A program made the position numbers and the translations under genes. A stretch of 32,074 nt of DNA, from positions 1 to 32,074 of the forward strand of contig JBJMHZ010000024.1 of NCBI GenBank assembly GCA_045807125.1, written 5' to 3'. The DNA comes from JBJMHZ01 sp045807125 (lineage in GTDB: Bacteria > Actinomycetota > Actinomycetes > JAWWOL01). Under the pieces are notes generated by a model. That model made no database searches, was not told the origin of the DNA, and saw only the letters and a program-made list of their open reading frames with translations. Positions 1-8,136 of this stretch are shown here, in pieces (the first letter of the stretch is position 1; the number at the start of each line of letters is the position of its first letter).

Positions 1-600
1 AATGCCACCGGCACCATGACCTGGAAGCTCGCCGGCAACACCAAGGGCTTCGGCAACACCGCGAGCGACCCCACCTGGATCGGCGACTTCGCCGGGATCG
101 GCCACGACCAGGTCCTCTTCTACTCGCCCGGCGACCAGAACTGGTGGCTCGGCACCTGCAATGCCACCGGCACCATGACCTGGAAGCTCGCCGGCAACAC
201 CAAGGGCTTCGGCAACACGGCCAACGATCGGACGTGGGTCGGTGACTTCAGCGGCACCGGCCACGACCAGGTCCTCTTCTACTCGCCCGGCGACCAGAAC
301 TGGTGGCTCGGCACCTGCAATGCCACCGGCACCATGACCTGGGCCCTCGCCGGCAACACCAAGGGCTTCGGCAACACCGCGAGCGACCCCACCTGGATCG
401 GCGACTTCGCCGGGATCGGCCACGACCAGGTCCTGCTCTACTCGCCCGGCGACCACAACTGGTGGCTCGGCACCTGCAATGCCACCGGCACCATGACCTG
501 GGCCCTCGCCGGCACCCAGCAGAGCGCGACGCCGACGGGCACCATGATCGGTGATTTCATGGGCAACGGCCGGGACCAGGTGCTGCTCCGCGTCACGCCC
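1..600 (+). repeat. 159-bp tandem coding repeats (first propeller array)
   Basis: Copies start at about 1, 160 and 319, with a degenerating fourth copy from 478. Copies 1 and 3 are closer to each other at DNA level than either is to copy 2, which differs between about 219 and 258. More copies probably lie upstream of the window. Confidence 0.9.
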
Positions 601-1977
601 TTGGTCCCTCGGGCGCACGCCGCCATCGCGACGAGCCAGCTGGCCGCCATGCGGGCTCCCGGCCCAACCGAACCGAGATTGCCCACCGCACCCAGAGAGC
701 CCGCCGACCCGATCCCGCCCACCGCACCCAGAGAGCCCACCGAGCCCGCCGACCCGCCGCGGCCCGCGCCGCCGCAGCCCGCGCCGCCGCAGCCAGCCCC
801 GCCGCAGCCAGCCCCGAGCCAGGTCACGGGACCGGTGTCGCTGCTGGGCACGATCGAGGGCGGCCGGTTCCGCTGGTCCCGGTTGACGCCGAGCCCGTAC
901 GAGGCGACCACCACCAGCCCCAGCTGGGTGGGTGACTTCGTCGGTGCGCGCCGCGTCCAGCTGCTCCAGTACGTCCGTCCGACGGGCCAGTGGCCGCTCG
1001 CGCTCCACGACGGGACCGACTTCGCATGGACGACGCTGCGCAGCCGGATCGCTGACGCCGTCTCCGGCAACCGCCAACCACCGGCCCGATCGCTGCAACT
1101 GATCACGGCGTTCGTCGCCAACAACCCGTCGAACGAGCTGCTCATCTGCTCGAGCACGGATGGCCGCGCGTGGTCGGACAACCACCTCGTCGCCGGTGGC
1201 GAATCCACCAAGGCCGCGCCTGCGCTCGCGTCCTTCAAGGGCAAGCTGTGGCTCGCCTTCGTCGCCAACAACGCCGGCAACCGGCTGCTCGTCTGCTCGT
1301 CAACCGAGGGCAAGGGCTGGACCCCCAACGCGCCGCTCGGCACCCAGTCGAGCCAGACCGCACCAGCTCTCGCCATGCTCGGCGATCGGCTTCACGCCGC
1401 GTTCGTCGCCAACAACGCGTCGAACCAGCTGCTCGTCTGCTCCAGCCAGGACGGTGCCGCGTGGTCGGACAATCATCTCGTCGCGGCAGGGGAATCGACC
1501 AAGTCCGCACCGGCGCTGGCCTCCTTCAAGGGCAAGCTGTGGCTCGTCTTCGTCGCGAACAACGCCGGCAACCGGCTGCTCGTGTGCTCGTCCACCGACG
1601 GCCAGAACTGGACGTCCAACGCCCTCCTCGGCACCCAGTCCAGCCAGACCGCGCCCGCTCTCGCCGTCCTCGGCGATCGGCTCTACGTCGCCTTCGTGGC
1701 CGACAATCCGTCGAACCAGCTCCTCGTCTGCTCCACCCCCGACGGGGCGAACTGGTCCGACAACCACCTCGTCGCCGGCGGGGAGTCGACCAAGGCGGCG
1801 CCCGCGCTGGCCGCGTACGACGGCAAGCTATGGCTCGCCTTCCTCGCCAATGACCCCGGCAACCGGGTGCTCGTCAGCTCCTCCAGCGACGGCCAGAGCT
1901 GGACGTCCAGCACGCCGCTCGGCACCCAGTCCAGCCAGACCACGCCCACGCTGGTGGTGGGAGCCCGGCTGAGCTGA
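1..1977 (+). CDS. Secreted-type repeat protein with two beta-propeller-like repeat arrays (5' end missing)
   Basis: The reading frame is open from the first base, so the start lies outside the window; 658 residues plus a stop are present. The first part (to about residue 200) is a 53-residue repeat with the core WIGDF-G-G-HDQVL-YSPGD-NWWLGT, like the FG-GAP/VCBS-type propeller repeats of actinobacterial exoproteins. A Pro-rich linker with PAPPQPAPPQ units follows (about residues 220-275). Near residue 365 a second array begins: three 97-residue units, each made of two related blades (FVANN-SN-LLVCSS-DG--WSDN and FVANNAGNRLLVCSSTDG--WT), giving six sialidase/BNR-like blades. No catalytic residues are visible, so a binding or structural role outside the cell is inferred. 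The protein ends shortly after the last blade. The specific ligand cannot be read from the sequence. Confidence 0.85.
   Translation, partial: NATGTMTWKLAGNTKGFGNTASDPTWIGDFAGIGHDQVLFYSPGDQNWWLGTCNATGTMTWKLAGNTKGFGNTANDRTWVGDFSGTGHDQVLFYSPGDQNWWLGTCNATGTMTWALAGNTKGFGNTASDPTWIGDFAGIGHDQVLLYSPGDHNWWLGTCNATGTMTWALAGTQQSATPTGTMIGDFMGNGRDQVLLRVTPLVPRAHAAIATSQLAAMRAPGPTEPRLPTAPREPADPIPPTAPREPTEPADPPRPAPPQPAPPQPAPPQPAPSQVTGPVSLLGTIEGGRFRWSRLTPSPYEATTTSPSWVGDFVGARRVQLLQYVRPTGQWPLALHDGTDFAWTTLRSRIADAVSGNRQPPARSLQLITAFVANNPSNELLICSSTDGRAWSDNHLVAGGESTKAAPALASFKGKLWLAFVANNAGNRLLVCSSTEGKGWTPNAPLGTQSSQTAPALAMLGDRLHAAFVANNASNQLLVCSSQDGAAWSDNHLVAAGESTKSAPALASFKGKLWLVFVANNAGNRLLVCSSTDGQNWTSNALLGTQSSQTAPALAVLGDRLYVAFVADNPSNQLLVCSTPDGANWSDNHLVAGGESTKAAPALAAYDGKLWLAFLANDPGNRVLVSSSSDGQSWTSSTPLGTQSSQTTPTLVVGARLS
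1111..1975 (+). repeat. 291-bp tandem coding repeats (second propeller array)
   Basis: The phrase encoding F-V-A-x-N-x-x-S-N begins at 1111, 1402 and 1693, exactly 291 bp apart. Each unit holds two related half-repeats, so the array codes for six blades. Confidence 0.9.
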
Positions 1978-2150
1978 TGGGCGAACTCGGTTGCGATCAC
2001 CGGTCGGGGCCGCCTACGGTCGAGTGACCCCGCCCACGGAAAGGACGTCACGGCCTTGCTCCTGTAGACGGTCGACGAGCCGGTGACCCGGTCTCGTCAA
2101 CGTGCCCCGGTTCCGATCGCACGCCGTCCACGCCCGTCCATGGAGCGCTC

Positions 2151-3761
2151 ATGCCAGCGTCCGTCGTCTGCTCCGACCTCGCCTTCGCCTGGCCCAACGG
2201 CGACGTCGTCCTCTCCGGGCTCGCGCTCGCCGTCCCGTCCGGGCTCAGCGCGCTCGTCGGCGACAACGGCACCGGCAAGTCGACCCTGCTCCGGCTCGTC
2301 GCGGGCGAGCTCGCGCCGACCGGCGGGTCCGTCGTCGTGCGCGGGCGCCTCGGCTACCTGCCGCAGGACGTGACGCTGGCCGCCGGCCGCACGGTCGACG
2401 ACGTCCTCGGCATCCGTCCGGTACGGGCCGCGCTCGCCGCCCTCGAGCTGGGCGAGGCCACCGAGGCCGTCTACGCCGCCATCGGCGACGACTGGGACGC
2501 CGAGGAGCGCACGACCGGCGTCCTCGCCGCGCTCGGCCTCGCCTCCGTCGGCCTCGACCGGCGGATCGGCGAGCTGTCCGGCGGCGAGGCCGTGCTGCTC
2601 GGGCTCGCGGCGCAACTGCTCGCCCAGCCCGACGTGCTGCTGCTCGACGAGCCGACGAACAACCTCGATCTCGCCACCCGCCGGCGCCTGCACGAGGCAG
2701 TCGCGACGCGACGTGGCACGACGCTCGTCGTGAGCCACGACCGCGAGCTGCTCGCGCTCGTCGACCATGTCCTCGAGCTGCGCGAGGGGTCGATCCGCAC
2801 GTACGGCGGCAATCTCGCCGCGTACGAGGCAGCCGTCGCCGCGGAGCAGGAGGCGGCGGAGCGGGTGGTCCGGGCAGCCGAGTCGGAGGTGCGCCGGCAG
2901 CGGCGCGACCTCGTCGAGATGCAGACCAAGCTGGCCCGGCGAGCCAGGTACGGCCGTGCGATGCGCGAGAACAAGGTCGCGTCGAAGGCCACGCTGGACG
3001 AGTGGAAGCGCAAGGCGCAGGTGACTGCCGGCAAGCAGCGCACGCTGCACGAGGAGAAGGTGCGCGAGGCCCGCGAGCGGCTGACCTCGGCCGAGAGCGC
3101 GGTCCGCGACGGCCCGACCATCCGCGTCGACCTGCCGGGCACCGCCGTGCCGTCGGCCCGCCGGGTGCTGGAGATCAGGGAAGCCGTGCTGCGCAACGGG
3201 GCACGGGTCACGCTGAGCCTCGTCGGGCCCGAGCGGGTGGCCCTGCTAGGGCGCAACGGATCGGGCAAGACGACGCTGCTGCGCGCGCTCACCGGTGAGC
3301 TGCCGCCGCGGCACGGATGGGTCGACGTCCGGGTGCCGGTGCGCTGCCTGCCGCAGCGGCTCGACGTGCTCGACGACGAGCTGTCGGTGGTGCAGAACGT
3401 GTCGAGGTTCGCGCCCACCGCGGCGCCGAACGACGTGCGCGCACTGCTCGCACGGTTCCTGTTCCGCGGACCGGCGGCGGACCGGGCGGTGGCGACGCTG
3501 TCCGGCGGCGAGCGCTTCCGCGCGACGCTGGCCGCGCTGCTGCTGGCGCAGCCGGCGCCGCAGCTGCTGCTGCTCGACGAGCCGACGAACAACCTCGACA
3601 TGCGCAGCGTGGAGCAGCTCGTCGATGCGCTGCGGTGCTACCGCGGGGCGCTCGTCGTGGCGAGCCACGACCTGCCGTTCCTGCAGGCGCTCGGCATCGC
3701 ACGGTGGGTCGAGCTGGACGACGAGCTGCGCGAGGTCACTGCACCGCCGGTGCGTAGCTGA
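2151..3761 (+). CDS. ABC-F family ATP-binding protein
   Basis: This 536-residue protein has two ABC ATPase domains and no membrane segments, the layout of ABC-F translation factors that act on the ribosome (EttA, Uup, and the antibiotic-resistance ABC-Fs). Domain 1 has Walker A GDNGTGKST (about 37-45), signature LSGGE (142-146) and LLLDEPTNNLD. Domain 2 has Walker A GRNGSGKTT (about 366-374), signature LSGGERF (about 450) and a second LLLDEPTNNLD. The region between (about 215-330) is Arg/Lys/Glu-rich and helical, where the P-site-tRNA interaction motif sits in the family. The ATG is preceded by GGAG at 5 nt. Its tail overlaps the convergent reductase gene by 26 bp. Whether it gives drug resistance or serves general translation cannot be told from sequence. 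Confidence 0.93.
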   Translation: MPASVVCSDLAFAWPNGDVVLSGLALAVPSGLSALVGDNGTGKSTLLRLVAGELAPTGGSVVVRGRLGYLPQDVTLAAGRTVDDVLGIRPVRAALAALELGEATEAVYAAIGDDWDAEERTTGVLAALGLASVGLDRRIGELSGGEAVLLGLAAQLLAQPDVLLLDEPTNNLDLATRRRLHEAVATRRGTTLVVSHDRELLALVDHVLELREGSIRTYGGNLAAYEAAVAAEQEAAERVVRAAESEVRRQRRDLVEMQTKLARRARYGRAMRENKVASKATLDEWKRKAQVTAGKQRTLHEEKVREARERLTSAESAVRDGPTIRVDLPGTAVPSARRVLEIREAVLRNGARVTLSLVGPERVALLGRNGSGKTTLLRALTGELPPRHGWVDVRVPVRCLPQRLDVLDDELSVVQNVSRFAPTAAPNDVRALLARFLFRGPAADRAVATLSGGERFRATLAALLLAQPAPQLLLLDEPTNNLDMRSVEQLVDALRCYRGALVVASHDLPFLQALGIARWVELDDELREVTAPPVRS

Positions 3762-4278
3762 GCATCGCGACGCCGGTGGTCGTCATCCAGCTGTCGACCA
3801 GCCGCAGGGTCGCTGCCGGGCCCTCGTCGAACAGCCGGCGGCCGCTGCCGACCACGACCGGGAACGTCATCAGCCGGTACTCGTCGACGAGGCCGTGCGG
3901 CAGCAGCGCGTTGACGAGCGTGGGGCTGCCGTAGATGAGGTAGTTGGTGTCGTCGCCGCGCTCCTTCAGCTCCCGCACCGCGTCGACCGCGTCGCCGGGC
4001 AGGGCGGTGGCGTTCCACTCGAGATCGGTGAGCGTGCGCGTGGCGACGTGCTTGGGCATGCTGTTCATCCGTTCGGCGAAGCCGGCCTCGTCGGTCATCG
4101 ACGGCCAGGCCGCGGCGAAGCCCTCGTACGTCACCCGGCCGAGCAGCAGCGCGTCGTTCGCGAAGAGCAGGTCCTTCTGCGCCGTGGCCAGGTCCTCGCT
4201 CCAGAACGGTGCGGTCCACTGCGGCGCCTCGACCACGCCGTCGAGCCCGACGTACTCGGCCGCTGTCACCTTGCTCAT
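3736..4278 (-). CDS. Dihydrofolate reductase family protein (RibD C-terminal domain)
   Basis: The 180-residue product matches the RibD C-terminal/DHFR-like fold: an N-terminal strand with a GLDGVVEAPQ turn, the LLLGRVTYEGF motif that normally contacts NADPH, a central IYGSPTLVNALLPHGLVDEY segment and a VVVGSGRRLF motif near the end. These are single-domain NADPH-dependent reductases of mostly unknown substrate. I chose the ATG at 4278 because GGAGG lies 5 nt before it; an in-frame ATG at 4332 would add 18 residues without a better site. It is convergent with the ABC-F gene, and the two stop regions overlap by 26 bp. Confidence 0.88.
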   Translation of the reverse strand: MSKVTAAEYVGLDGVVEAPQWTAPFWSEDLATAQKDLLFANDALLLGRVTYEGFAAAWPSMTDEAGFAERMNSMPKHVATRTLTDLEWNATALPGDAVDAVRELKERGDDTNYLIYGSPTLVNALLPHGLVDEYRLMTFPVVVGSGRRLFDEGPAATLRLVDSWMTTTGVAMLSYAPAVQ

Positions 4279-4345
4279 CAGATCCTCCGGCGTGTTGAGC
4301 GGGTCGCGTGCCCCTATGACGTCGGCCGGCAACCGAAGTCACCGC

Positions 4346-4351
4346 TAGCGT
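4346..4351 (+). promoter_or_regulatory. Candidate -10 box (TAGCGT) of a leaderless transcript
   Basis: TAGCGT fits the actinobacterial TANNNT -10 box and ends 7 nt before the glycosylase ATG, so transcription would begin at or next to the start codon. No Shine-Dalgarno sequence is present, which agrees with a leaderless mRNA. The same spacing occurs upstream of clpP, the GNAT gene and the 80-aa gene. Confidence 0.5.
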
Positions 4352-4358
4352 CTGGCCC

Positions 4359-5240
4359 ATGGTGCCCGAGACCCTGCGCCTGCCGGTGCCGTACGACGGC
4401 GACCGGGTGCTGCGCTACCTCGCCGGCCGGGCGATCCCTGGCGTCGAGGAGGTCGCCAACGGCACGTACCGGCGGACGATCGCCGTCGCGGATAGCGCCG
4501 CGGTGCTCGCACTGCGGCCGGGGACGAGCCACGTGGCGCTGTCGGTGACGGGCGCGGGCGTCGACGACGCGCTGGCCTCCCGCGCCCGGCGGCTGCTAGA
4601 CCTCGACACCGACCCGGTGGAGATTGCGACGGCGCTCGGTGCCGACCCCGTCCTGGCGCCGCTGGTCGCCGCCCGGCCGGGGCTGCGGGTGCCCGGTGCG
4701 TACGACGGCTTCGAGCTCGCCGTCCGCGCGCTGCTCGGGCAGCAGGTCACGGTGCGGGGCGCGTCGACGCTCGCCGGCCGGCTCGTCAGCAGGGCAGGGA
4801 GGCCACTGCCCGCCTCGCCGGGCGGGACGCTGACCCACCTGTTCCCCCGGCCGGCCGAGGTCGCGGCCGCGGAGCTCGGCGGCATCGGCATGCCCGGCCG
4901 CCGGATCGCCGCGCTGCAAGGGTTGGCGAGGGCGGTGGCCGGCGGCGCCGTGCAGCTCGACGGCACCACCGACCGCGATGCCACGTGCGACGCGCTGCTC
5001 GCCCTGCCCGGCATCGGGCGCTGGACGGTGGACTACCTCGCGATGCGGGCGATGGGCGACCGGGACGCCTTCCCCGCCGGCGATCTCGGGCTGCGTCGCG
5101 CCGCCGCGGCGCTCGGGCTGCCGGTGCGGGAGCGCGCGCTGCGGGCGCACGCCGAGCGGTGGCGGCCGTGGCGCGCGTACGCCGCCATGCACCTGTGGAC
5201 GTGGGCGACGGAGGACGGGCCGGAGCGGCGTTACGGGTGA
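4359..5240 (+). CDS. DNA-3-methyladenine glycosylase II (AlkA-like)
   Basis: This 293-residue protein is close in length to E. coli AlkA (282) and has its layout: an N-terminal AlkA_N-type beta domain (about 1-110), then the helical HhH-GPD domain. The helix-hairpin-helix is LPGIGRWTVDYLAMRA (about 216-231), and the catalytic Asp is in FPAGDLGL (about D242, equivalent to AlkA D238). It would remove alkylated purines in base-excision repair. There is no Ada methyltransferase domain, which some actinobacterial AlkA proteins carry fused. The gene stands alone, with a leaderless-type start. Confidence 0.92.
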   Translation: MVPETLRLPVPYDGDRVLRYLAGRAIPGVEEVANGTYRRTIAVADSAAVLALRPGTSHVALSVTGAGVDDALASRARRLLDLDTDPVEIATALGADPVLAPLVAARPGLRVPGAYDGFELAVRALLGQQVTVRGASTLAGRLVSRAGRPLPASPGGTLTHLFPRPAEVAAAELGGIGMPGRRIAALQGLARAVAGGAVQLDGTTDRDATCDALLALPGIGRWTVDYLAMRAMGDRDAFPAGDLGLRRAAAALGLPVRERALRAHAERWRPWRAYAAMHLWTWATEDGPERRYG

Positions 5241-5272
5241 CCTCCGCTTCATCACGACACGGTAAGGAACGC

Positions 5273-5298
5273 GTTCGCTTCTGGTGATGAGTGGGTAT
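5273..5298 (+). promoter_or_regulatory. Candidate SigB/SigF-type (stress sigma) promoter for the DUF6458 gene
   Basis: GTTC (5273-5276) lies 16 nt before GGGTAT (5293-5298). This resembles the GTTT-N14-16-GGGTAT form of actinobacterial group-3 (SigB/SigF/SigH-like) promoters. The -35 half overlaps a 10-bp palindrome, GAACGCGTTC (5267-5276). The gene starts 52 nt downstream of the -10. Confidence 0.4.
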
Positions 5299-5350
5299 CT
5301 CCGGCACGACTCGCCGGGAGGGACCGGCGACCCGGAACTCGGAGGAACCC

Positions 5351-5620
5351 ATGGGTATCGGCGTCAGCATCTTCCTGATCGCGGTCGGCGCCATCCTCAC
5401 CTTCGCCGTGCACGTCAGCACCAGCGGCTTCAGCCTCCACACGATCGGCTGGATCCTGATGGCTGTCGGTGCGATCGGCCTGCTCACCTCGCTGGTGATC
5501 TGGGGACCGCGCCGCCGCTCGGCAGCTACCCGCTCGGTCACCTACGACGACGGCGGCTACGCCCCGCCTGCCGGCGGCCGTCGCGTGACCCGCGAGGACA
5601 GCTACACCGACACCATCTGA
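5351..5620 (+). CDS. DUF6458 family small membrane protein
   Basis: The 89-residue product opens with GIGVSIFLIAVGAILTFAV, a first membrane helix, followed by HTIGWILMAVGAIGLLTSLVIW, a second. The hydrophilic tail is rich in Arg, Tyr and Asp. This is the standard layout of DUF6458, a small actinobacterial membrane family of unknown function. The ATG has a strong GGAGG 5 nt upstream, which rules out the longer frame openings. A stress-type promoter may lie upstream at 5273-5298. It is convergent with the thioredoxin-NHL gene. Confidence 0.87.
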   Translation: MGIGVSIFLIAVGAILTFAVHVSTSGFSLHTIGWILMAVGAIGLLTSLVIWGPRRRSAATRSVTYDDGGYAPPAGGRRVTREDSYTDTI

Positions 5621-5691
5621 CCCACGACCGGCCAAGCGGTCTGAGCAACGATCTGAGCAACGCCGCGGCACTGCCGCGACCGCTGGGGAAC

Positions 5692-5719
5692 GGGCCGGCT
5701 CCTTCACCGGGGCCGGCCG
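5692..5719. terminator. Stem-loop between two convergent genes
   Basis: GGCCGGC (5693-5699) pairs with GCCGGCC (5712-5718), with further C-C/G-G pairing possible in the loop, and GTTTCG follows on the + strand. It has no real T-tract, as is common for high-GC terminators. A smaller palindrome (CGCGG-CACTG-CCGCG) lies just before it, at about 5664-5678. It probably ends transcription of the DUF6458 gene and may serve both directions. Confidence 0.5.
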
Positions 5720-5720
5720 T

Positions 5721-5756
5721 TTCGCGTGCACGGCGTCATTCGCGTGCACGGCGTCA
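5721..5756. repeat. Perfect 18-bp tandem duplication covering a stop codon
   Basis: The 18-bp unit TTCGCGTGCACGGCGTCA occurs at 5721-5738 and again, unchanged, at 5739-5756. The last three bases of the second copy are the stop codon of the thioredoxin-NHL gene on the minus strand, so the first copy holds a spare copy of that stop. Confidence 0.9.
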
Positions 5757-7592
5757 GGAGCCCATGCCGCGAAGGACGAGCTCCAGCCGGGACGGGCCCT
5801 CCGGCACGACTCGCACCGGGATGCCCCAGTCCTGCTGGTGCACGTGGCACGCGGCGTGCTCGACGTCCTCGTCGCAGCTGGCTGCCATCACGCTGACGTG
5901 CAGGACGCCGCCGTCATGGCCCTCCGCCAGCAGGAGCCGGCGGGTCAGGCCGGCCTCGATGCCCGATCCCTCGGCGAGCAGCGCAGGCGGGGAGGACGTG
6001 ACGGTCAACCGGGTGGCCGGACCGTCGCGCTCGTCCAGCTTCTGGCCGGGCGGCGGCGCGAACACGACCTCGAGGTCGAGCGAGCCCGGCGCGACATCGG
6101 TGGCCGGTCGCTGCGTGCGGTGCGCAGCGCCGGCGATGCGCTGCAGGGCGCCCGGCGCCACCGGACGGCTCAGCCGGTGGGCGGCCGACTCCACGACCAC
6201 GAGCTCGCCGTCGACCACGGCGGCCCCGCTCGGCTCGGCCAGCCCGACCGCGAGGGTGCTCACCTCGTCGGTGGCCGGGTCGTACCGGCGCAGCGCGCCG
6301 TTGTAGGTGTCGCACACCGCGATCGACCCGTCGGGCAGCACGGCGACGTCGAGCGGGTGCTGGAGGAGCGCCTCGGCGGCCGGGCCGTCGCGGTGACCGA
6401 AGTCGAACAGGCCCTTGCCGACGACGGTGCGCAGCTCGCCGCCCCGCAGGTAGCGCAGCGCGGACACCTCGGCGTCGGCGATCCAGAGCGTCTCGCCGTC
6501 GGGGTCGGCGGCCAGCCCGGACGGCTGGGCCATCGCCGCGTCCGCGGCCGGCCCGTCCTTCAGCCCCTCCCCGGTCGTGCCGGCGATGGCGCGAGCGGTA
6601 CCGGCCACGGGATCGAACGCCCACAGCTGGTGGATGCCGGCCATCGCGACCGCGACCTCGCCGGCGTACCACGCGACGTCCCACGGGCTCGACAGATCGA
6701 CGTCGAGAGCCTCGCCCGCAAAGGGCGAGCCCTGCCACCACTGCCGCCCGGTGCCGGCGACCGTGCGCACGGTGCCGGTGGCCGAGTCGACGCCGCGCAG
6801 CAGGTGGTTGACCGTGTCGGCGACGACGACGTCGTACCCGACCCGCTCGGCGACGTCGGGCGGCAGGACGGCCAGCCCCTGCGGCTCGTTGAGCTGCGCC
6901 GCGTCGGCCACTCCGTCGGCGTGGCCGCGGGTGCCCGTACCGATGCGCCGCTGCACGCGCTCACCAGCATGGTCGAGGACGGCGAGCGAGTGGTTCTTGC
7001 TGTCGGACACCAGCAGCGAGCCGTCGGCCAGCTCCACCACCTTGCCGGGGAAGCGCAGCTCGGTCTGCGGTGGCGGCGGCGGCACGTACGGCGAGTCGCC
7101 GCGGCGCAGCGTGCCCTTGGCCTCGTGCTCGGCGACGAGCCCGTCCAGCAGGCGGTCGAGGCCGTGCGCGTGCCCCTCGCCGGCCATCTGGGCGACGACG
7201 TAGCCCTCGGGGTCGACCACCGCGAGCGTCGGCCACGCGCGGACGGCGTACTGGTTCCACGTCACCAGGTCGGGATCGTCGAGCACGGGGTGCGCGACGT
7301 CGTACCGCTCGACGGCCGCAGCGAGCGCCTCGTGGTCGGCCTCGTGCACGAACTTCGGCGAGTGCACGCCGATGATGACGAGGACGTCGGCGTACTTCTC
7401 CTCGACCTCGCGCAGCTCATCGAGCACGTGGAGGCAGTTGATGCAGCAGAACGTCCAGAAGTCCAGCAGGACGATCTTGCCGCGCAGCTCGGCGAGCGAC
7501 AGCGGTTGGCCGCCGGTGTTGAGCCAGCCGCCCCTGCCATGCAGCTCAGGAGCGCGGACCCGGGAGCCAGACCGTGCGGTGTCGATCGCCAT
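5754..7592 (-). CDS. Thioredoxin-like/NHL-repeat protein (NHLRC2-like)
   Basis: The 612-residue product starts with a thioredoxin/AhpC-TSA fold (about 10-170): RVRAPELHGRGGWLN, then DFWTFCCINC with the redox pair C50-x-x-C53, and a cis-Pro-type WPTLAVVDPEG. From about residue 195 it consists of NHL propeller repeats (LLVSDSKNHSLAVLD, VVVADTVNHLLRGVD, IAVCDTYNGALRRYD). A short beta-rich C-terminal domain follows. This two-part layout is that of NHLRC2 and its bacterial relatives. No signal peptide is seen, so it is probably cytosolic; its partner is unknown. I chose ATG 7592 because the conserved block starts within 15 residues of it; the open frame runs to 7673 but that extension looks non-conserved. 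Confidence 0.9.
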   Translation of the reverse strand: MAIDTARSGSRVRAPELHGRGGWLNTGGQPLSLAELRGKIVLLDFWTFCCINCLHVLDELREVEEKYADVLVIIGVHSPKFVHEADHEALAAAVERYDVAHPVLDDPDLVTWNQYAVRAWPTLAVVDPEGYVVAQMAGEGHAHGLDRLLDGLVAEHEAKGTLRRGDSPYVPPPPPQTELRFPGKVVELADGSLLVSDSKNHSLAVLDHAGERVQRRIGTGTRGHADGVADAAQLNEPQGLAVLPPDVAERVGYDVVVADTVNHLLRGVDSATGTVRTVAGTGRQWWQGSPFAGEALDVDLSSPWDVAWYAGEVAVAMAGIHQLWAFDPVAGTARAIAGTTGEGLKDGPAADAAMAQPSGLAADPDGETLWIADAEVSALRYLRGGELRTVVGKGLFDFGHRDGPAAEALLQHPLDVAVLPDGSIAVCDTYNGALRRYDPATDEVSTLAVGLAEPSGAAVVDGELVVVESAAHRLSRPVAPGALQRIAGAAHRTQRPATDVAPGSLDLEVVFAPPPGQKLDERDGPATRLTVTSSPPALLAEGSGIEAGLTRRLLLAEGHDGGVLHVSVMAASCDEDVEHAACHVHQQDWGIPVRVVPEGPSRLELVLRGMGS

Positions 7593-7772
7593 GGCGACAT
7601 TGTCCCGCAGGCATCGCTCGCGGGTGGCGCCCACCCAGGAGACTGCTTCGTCCGCCCGGCGTTCGTTGGGCACCAGAGCACGACGTCCACCAGCGGCTAT
7701 TGTCCTGTGTCACCACCGGGCGTGGAACGCGGGCGGCGACACCACACGGGACGAGCCCTCGAAGGATGACCG

Positions 7773-8129
7773 ATGAAGCGGTTGATCGAGTTCTCCATGG
7801 ACGAGCGGTCGGGCTCCACGATCGTGATAGAGACCGATGAGCCCGAGGCTCCTGGCATCACCCGGGCAGCTCGCCCTGGCGAGGTGGCCGAACGAGCGCG
7901 CGAGACGTTCGAGCAGGCCGTGGCCCGGGTCGCGCCGGCTGCCGAGGCCGTCGTTCAGCAGTTGCGCAGCTCGGTGTCCACGCCGGACGAGATCACGGTG
8001 GGGTTCGGCATCAGCTTCAGCGCGGCGGCGGGCGCCTTCATCGCCAAGGCTGGGCTGGAGTCGACCTTCAACGTGACCGTCTCCTGGAGGAGCAAGCACG
8101 ACGAGCAGTCGCCACGAGCCGGCGCGTGA
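7773..8129 (+). CDS. Trypco1 (trypsin-co-occurring domain 1) small protein
   Basis: The 118-residue product has the pattern of the Trypco1/CU044_2847 family: an N-terminal strand LIEFSMDERSGSTIVIET, a helix with FEQAVARVAPAAEAVVQQL, then PDEITVGFGISFSAAAGAFIA and a final strand FNVTVSWRS. The family is named for occurring beside trypsin-like proteases, and here a protease gene starts 7 bp after its stop. It may be a regulator, substrate or adaptor of that protease; the family's molecular role is not established. The ATG is preceded by AAGGA at 7 nt. There is no signal peptide or membrane segment. Confidence 0.88.
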   Translation: MKRLIEFSMDERSGSTIVIETDEPEAPGITRAARPGEVAERARETFEQAVARVAPAAEAVVQQLRSSVSTPDEITVGFGISFSAAAGAFIAKAGLESTFNVTVSWRSKHDEQSPRAGA

Positions 8130-8136
8130 GCTCACG
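8125..8136. other. 12-bp perfect palindrome at a gene junction
   Basis: CGTGAGCTCACG contains the stop codon of the Trypco1 gene and ends one base before the protease ATG. There is no clear Shine-Dalgarno sequence for the protease, so the palindrome could form a small stem that affects translational coupling, or it could be chance. Confidence 0.4.

Noticed and set aside
1..600. CRISPR-like periodicity
   Set aside because: The 159-bp units are in-frame coding repeats with no spacer structure.
438..1376. Long minus-strand frame antisense to the propeller protein
   Set aside because: It mirrors the repeats of the + strand gene and has no family features or ribosome site.
1978..2150. Possible terminator CGGGG/CCCCG after the propeller gene
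   Set aside because: The stem is only 5 bp with a long loop, so I cannot support it.
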